A model generated the notes under the pieces. The model ran no database searches. It was not told the DNA's origin and saw nothing but the letters and a program-made list of their open reading frames with translations. Shown piece by piece: positions 6,620 through 7,793 of a DNA stretch of 7,793 bases; within the stretch, counting starts at the first letter, position 1; each line of letters opens with the position of its first letter. The stretch lies in NCBI GenBank assembly GCA_023262945.1, contig JALQXY010000058.1, positions 1 to 7,793 of the forward strand. Direction: 5' to 3'. Source of the DNA: Rickettsiales bacterium. GTDB taxonomy: Bacteria; Pseudomonadota; Alphaproteobacteria; Rickettsiales; UBA1997. The position numbers and the translations under genes are program-made.

Positions 6620-7552
6620 ATGCATTTAATTAGATCTCTTAAAAACGTTAAAATAGATAGAAAATTATGCCTTACCATTGGCAATTTTGATGGTTTTCAT
6701 ATTGGGCATCAAGAAATTATTAAAAAAGTCAAAAATATCGCCGATTCTGAAAATATGGCGAGCGCGATTCTAAGTTTTGAACCTCATCCTAGAAAATTCT
6801 TTAAGAAAGAGCAAAATGCTAATTTTCGCATTAACGAAGTTTCTCAGAAAATTAAATTCATAAAAGATTATGCAATAGATTATGCAATAATATTAAACTT
6901 CAATGAAAAATTTTCACAAATTACCGCAACAGAGTTTCTAAAGGAAGTAATTATAAACAAACTTAATGTTAAAAATTTAATTATAGGATATGATTTTGTT
7001 TTTGGTAAAAATAGAAATGGAGATATTGATTTCTTAAAAAAGAATCAAGAAAAATATGATTTTAAACTCACTAAAATTAACCCATTCAAAAAAAATCACG
7101 AGATTTGCTCTTCTAGCCTAATAAGAGAAAAAATATCAAATTCGCAAATAAAAGAAGCTAATGAATTACTAACAAAAAACTTCACAATAAATGGAATTGT
7201 ACTGCACGGCAATAAATTAGCTAAAAAAATAGGCTATAAAACAGCTAACTTTAAGGCAAAAAGCTATATAATAAAGCCACTATACGGAGTTTATAAAAGC
7301 AAAACCTTTATTCCTCATCTAAATAAAACTTATGATTCGATAACAAATTTTGGTATCAGGCCAACGATATTAAAAAATAATCAAGAATTCTATGAGACTC
7401 ATATTTTTGATTTTAAAGGAGATTTATATGATAAAAAAATATCCGTTGAATTATTGTCATTTATAAGAAAAGAACAAAAATTTAACTCAATTGATGAGTT
7501 AACTAGGCAGATAAAAAGAGATATCGCTTTTGCTGTCAATCATTTATCTTAA
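6620..7552 (+). CDS. ribF: Bifunctional riboflavin kinase / FAD synthetase
   Basis: RibF phosphorylates riboflavin to FMN and then adenylylates FMN to FAD in the cytoplasm. The N-terminal adenylyltransferase domain has GNFDGFHIGH (21-30), FEPHPR (53-58), GYDFVFGKNRNGD (123-135) and SSSLIR (164-169). The C-terminal riboflavin kinase domain (about 185-310) has IVLHGNKLAKKIGYKTANF (193-211), YGVY (222-225), NFGIRPT (243-249) and ETHIFDF (259-265), with the Glu that serves as catalytic base. In the usual GFPTAN motif the Pro is Lys here, but the Thr and Asn are kept. The length of 310 aa is normal. The ATG at 6620 places the FDG motif at the expected distance from the N-terminus. The gene is divergent from the operon and is followed after 25 bp by MITE2. 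Confidence 0.96.
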   Translation: MHLIRSLKNVKIDRKLCLTIGNFDGFHIGHQEIIKKVKNIADSENMASAILSFEPHPRKFFKKEQNANFRINEVSQKIKFIKDYAIDYAIILNFNEKFSQITATEFLKEVIINKLNVKNLIIGYDFVFGKNRNGDIDFLKKNQEKYDFKLTKINPFKKNHEICSSSLIREKISNSQIKEANELLTKNFTINGIVLHGNKLAKKIGYKTANFKAKSYIIKPLYGVYKSKTFIPHLNKTYDSITNFGIRPTILKNNQEFYETHIFDFKGDLYDKKISVELLSFIRKEQKFNSIDELTRQIKRDIAFAVNHLS

Positions 7553-7577
7553 GATTATCAAATCTCATTTTTAAATT

Positions 7578-7749
7578 ATACCAATTCCCATCTAAAAATA
7601 AACAATATGACAAAATATTTTTGAGATAAAAATTGTAAAAAATGCAAGTCCTATACCTATAGGGCTTAAGGCTTTTTGCAATTTTTAGCCAAAAAGATAA
7701 AGTCAGATTGTTTAGCTTTTATATATGTTTTTTAGGTGGAAATTGATAT
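7578..7749. mobile_element. MITE2: second, shorter copy of the MITE1 family, 172 bp
   Basis: It lies in the same orientation as MITE1. The left module (7578-7644) matches 48-116 with only a few substitutions and single-base gaps. The right module (7681-7749) matches 246-320 with more changes and loses some inverted-repeat bases (AAATTGATAT against GAATTGGTAT). The core (7645-7680) is unrelated to that of MITE1. No target duplication is evident (AATT left, TATA right), and the right end looks decayed. It starts 25 bp after ribF and has no reading frame of its own. The remaining bases to 7793 show no feature; an ATG at 7773 stops after three codons. Confidence 0.75.
7646..7667 (+). repeat. Hairpin-forming inverted repeat in the MITE2 core
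   Basis: The arms AAGTCCTATA (7646-7655) and TATAGGGCTT (7658-7667) pair over 10 bp with one G-T, separated by two bases, so the top pairs would open to form a loop. A run of five T (7673-7677) follows six bases later. It lies about 94 bp after the ribF stop and could act as a terminator for ribF, although the gap before the T run is larger than usual. Confidence 0.45.
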
Positions 7750-7793
7750 TATAAAAAGATAGATTAAATTTTATGCAACTTTAACTCTTCAAG

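Overview
The window is about 70% A+T. Its genes resemble those of an obligately intracellular alphaproteobacterium of the order Rickettsiales or a close relative. The main evidence is a Rickettsiales-style VirB8/VirB9 pair (P-type type IV secretion), a mitochondrial-style Nfu scaffold protein, a YejA-like peptide-binding protein and RibF. None of the starts has a clear Shine-Dalgarno sequence. The genus cannot be fixed from this sequence.

Layout. Positions 1-47 hold nothing I can name. A miniature inverted-repeat element (MITE1, 48-320) comes next and carries two hairpin units in its core. A short leader with a 23-bp dyad (376-398) precedes an orphan gene of 359 codons on the + strand (421-1500). 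A free-standing copy of one MITE1 hairpin unit (1537-1585, 49 bp identical) lies between that gene and a convergent five-gene operon on the - strand. In transcription order the operon is: a YejA-like solute-binding protein (start near 6574), nfu (4705), a CinA-N/MoaB-like protein (4137), virB8 (3390) and virB9 (ending 1594). Its gaps are 6, -8 (ATGACTAA overlap), 9 and 12 bp, so co-transcription is very likely. ribF (6620-7552) is divergent from the operon. A second, shorter MITE copy (MITE2, 7578-7749) follows ribF in the same orientation as MITE1.

Function. The operon mixes housekeeping functions (Fe-S cluster delivery, peptide uptake, a possible nucleotide-repair relative) with two structural subunits of a type IV secretion channel. 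The window has no virB4, virB6, virB7, virB10, virB11 or virD4. That fits the scattered vir islets known in Rickettsiales, where virB8 and virB9 are often duplicated.

The least ordinary content is the repeat system. The two MITE copies share about 70 bp at each end but have unrelated, hairpin-forming cores. The MITE1 core has two hairpins with the same outer edges (TTGATCA ... CATCAAATCRGCA) but different, self-complementary stems. One of these units also occurs alone and brackets the orphan gene as a direct repeat. The outer end of MITE1 forms an extended -10 promoter motif pointing at that gene. I saw no complete new defence or secretion system.
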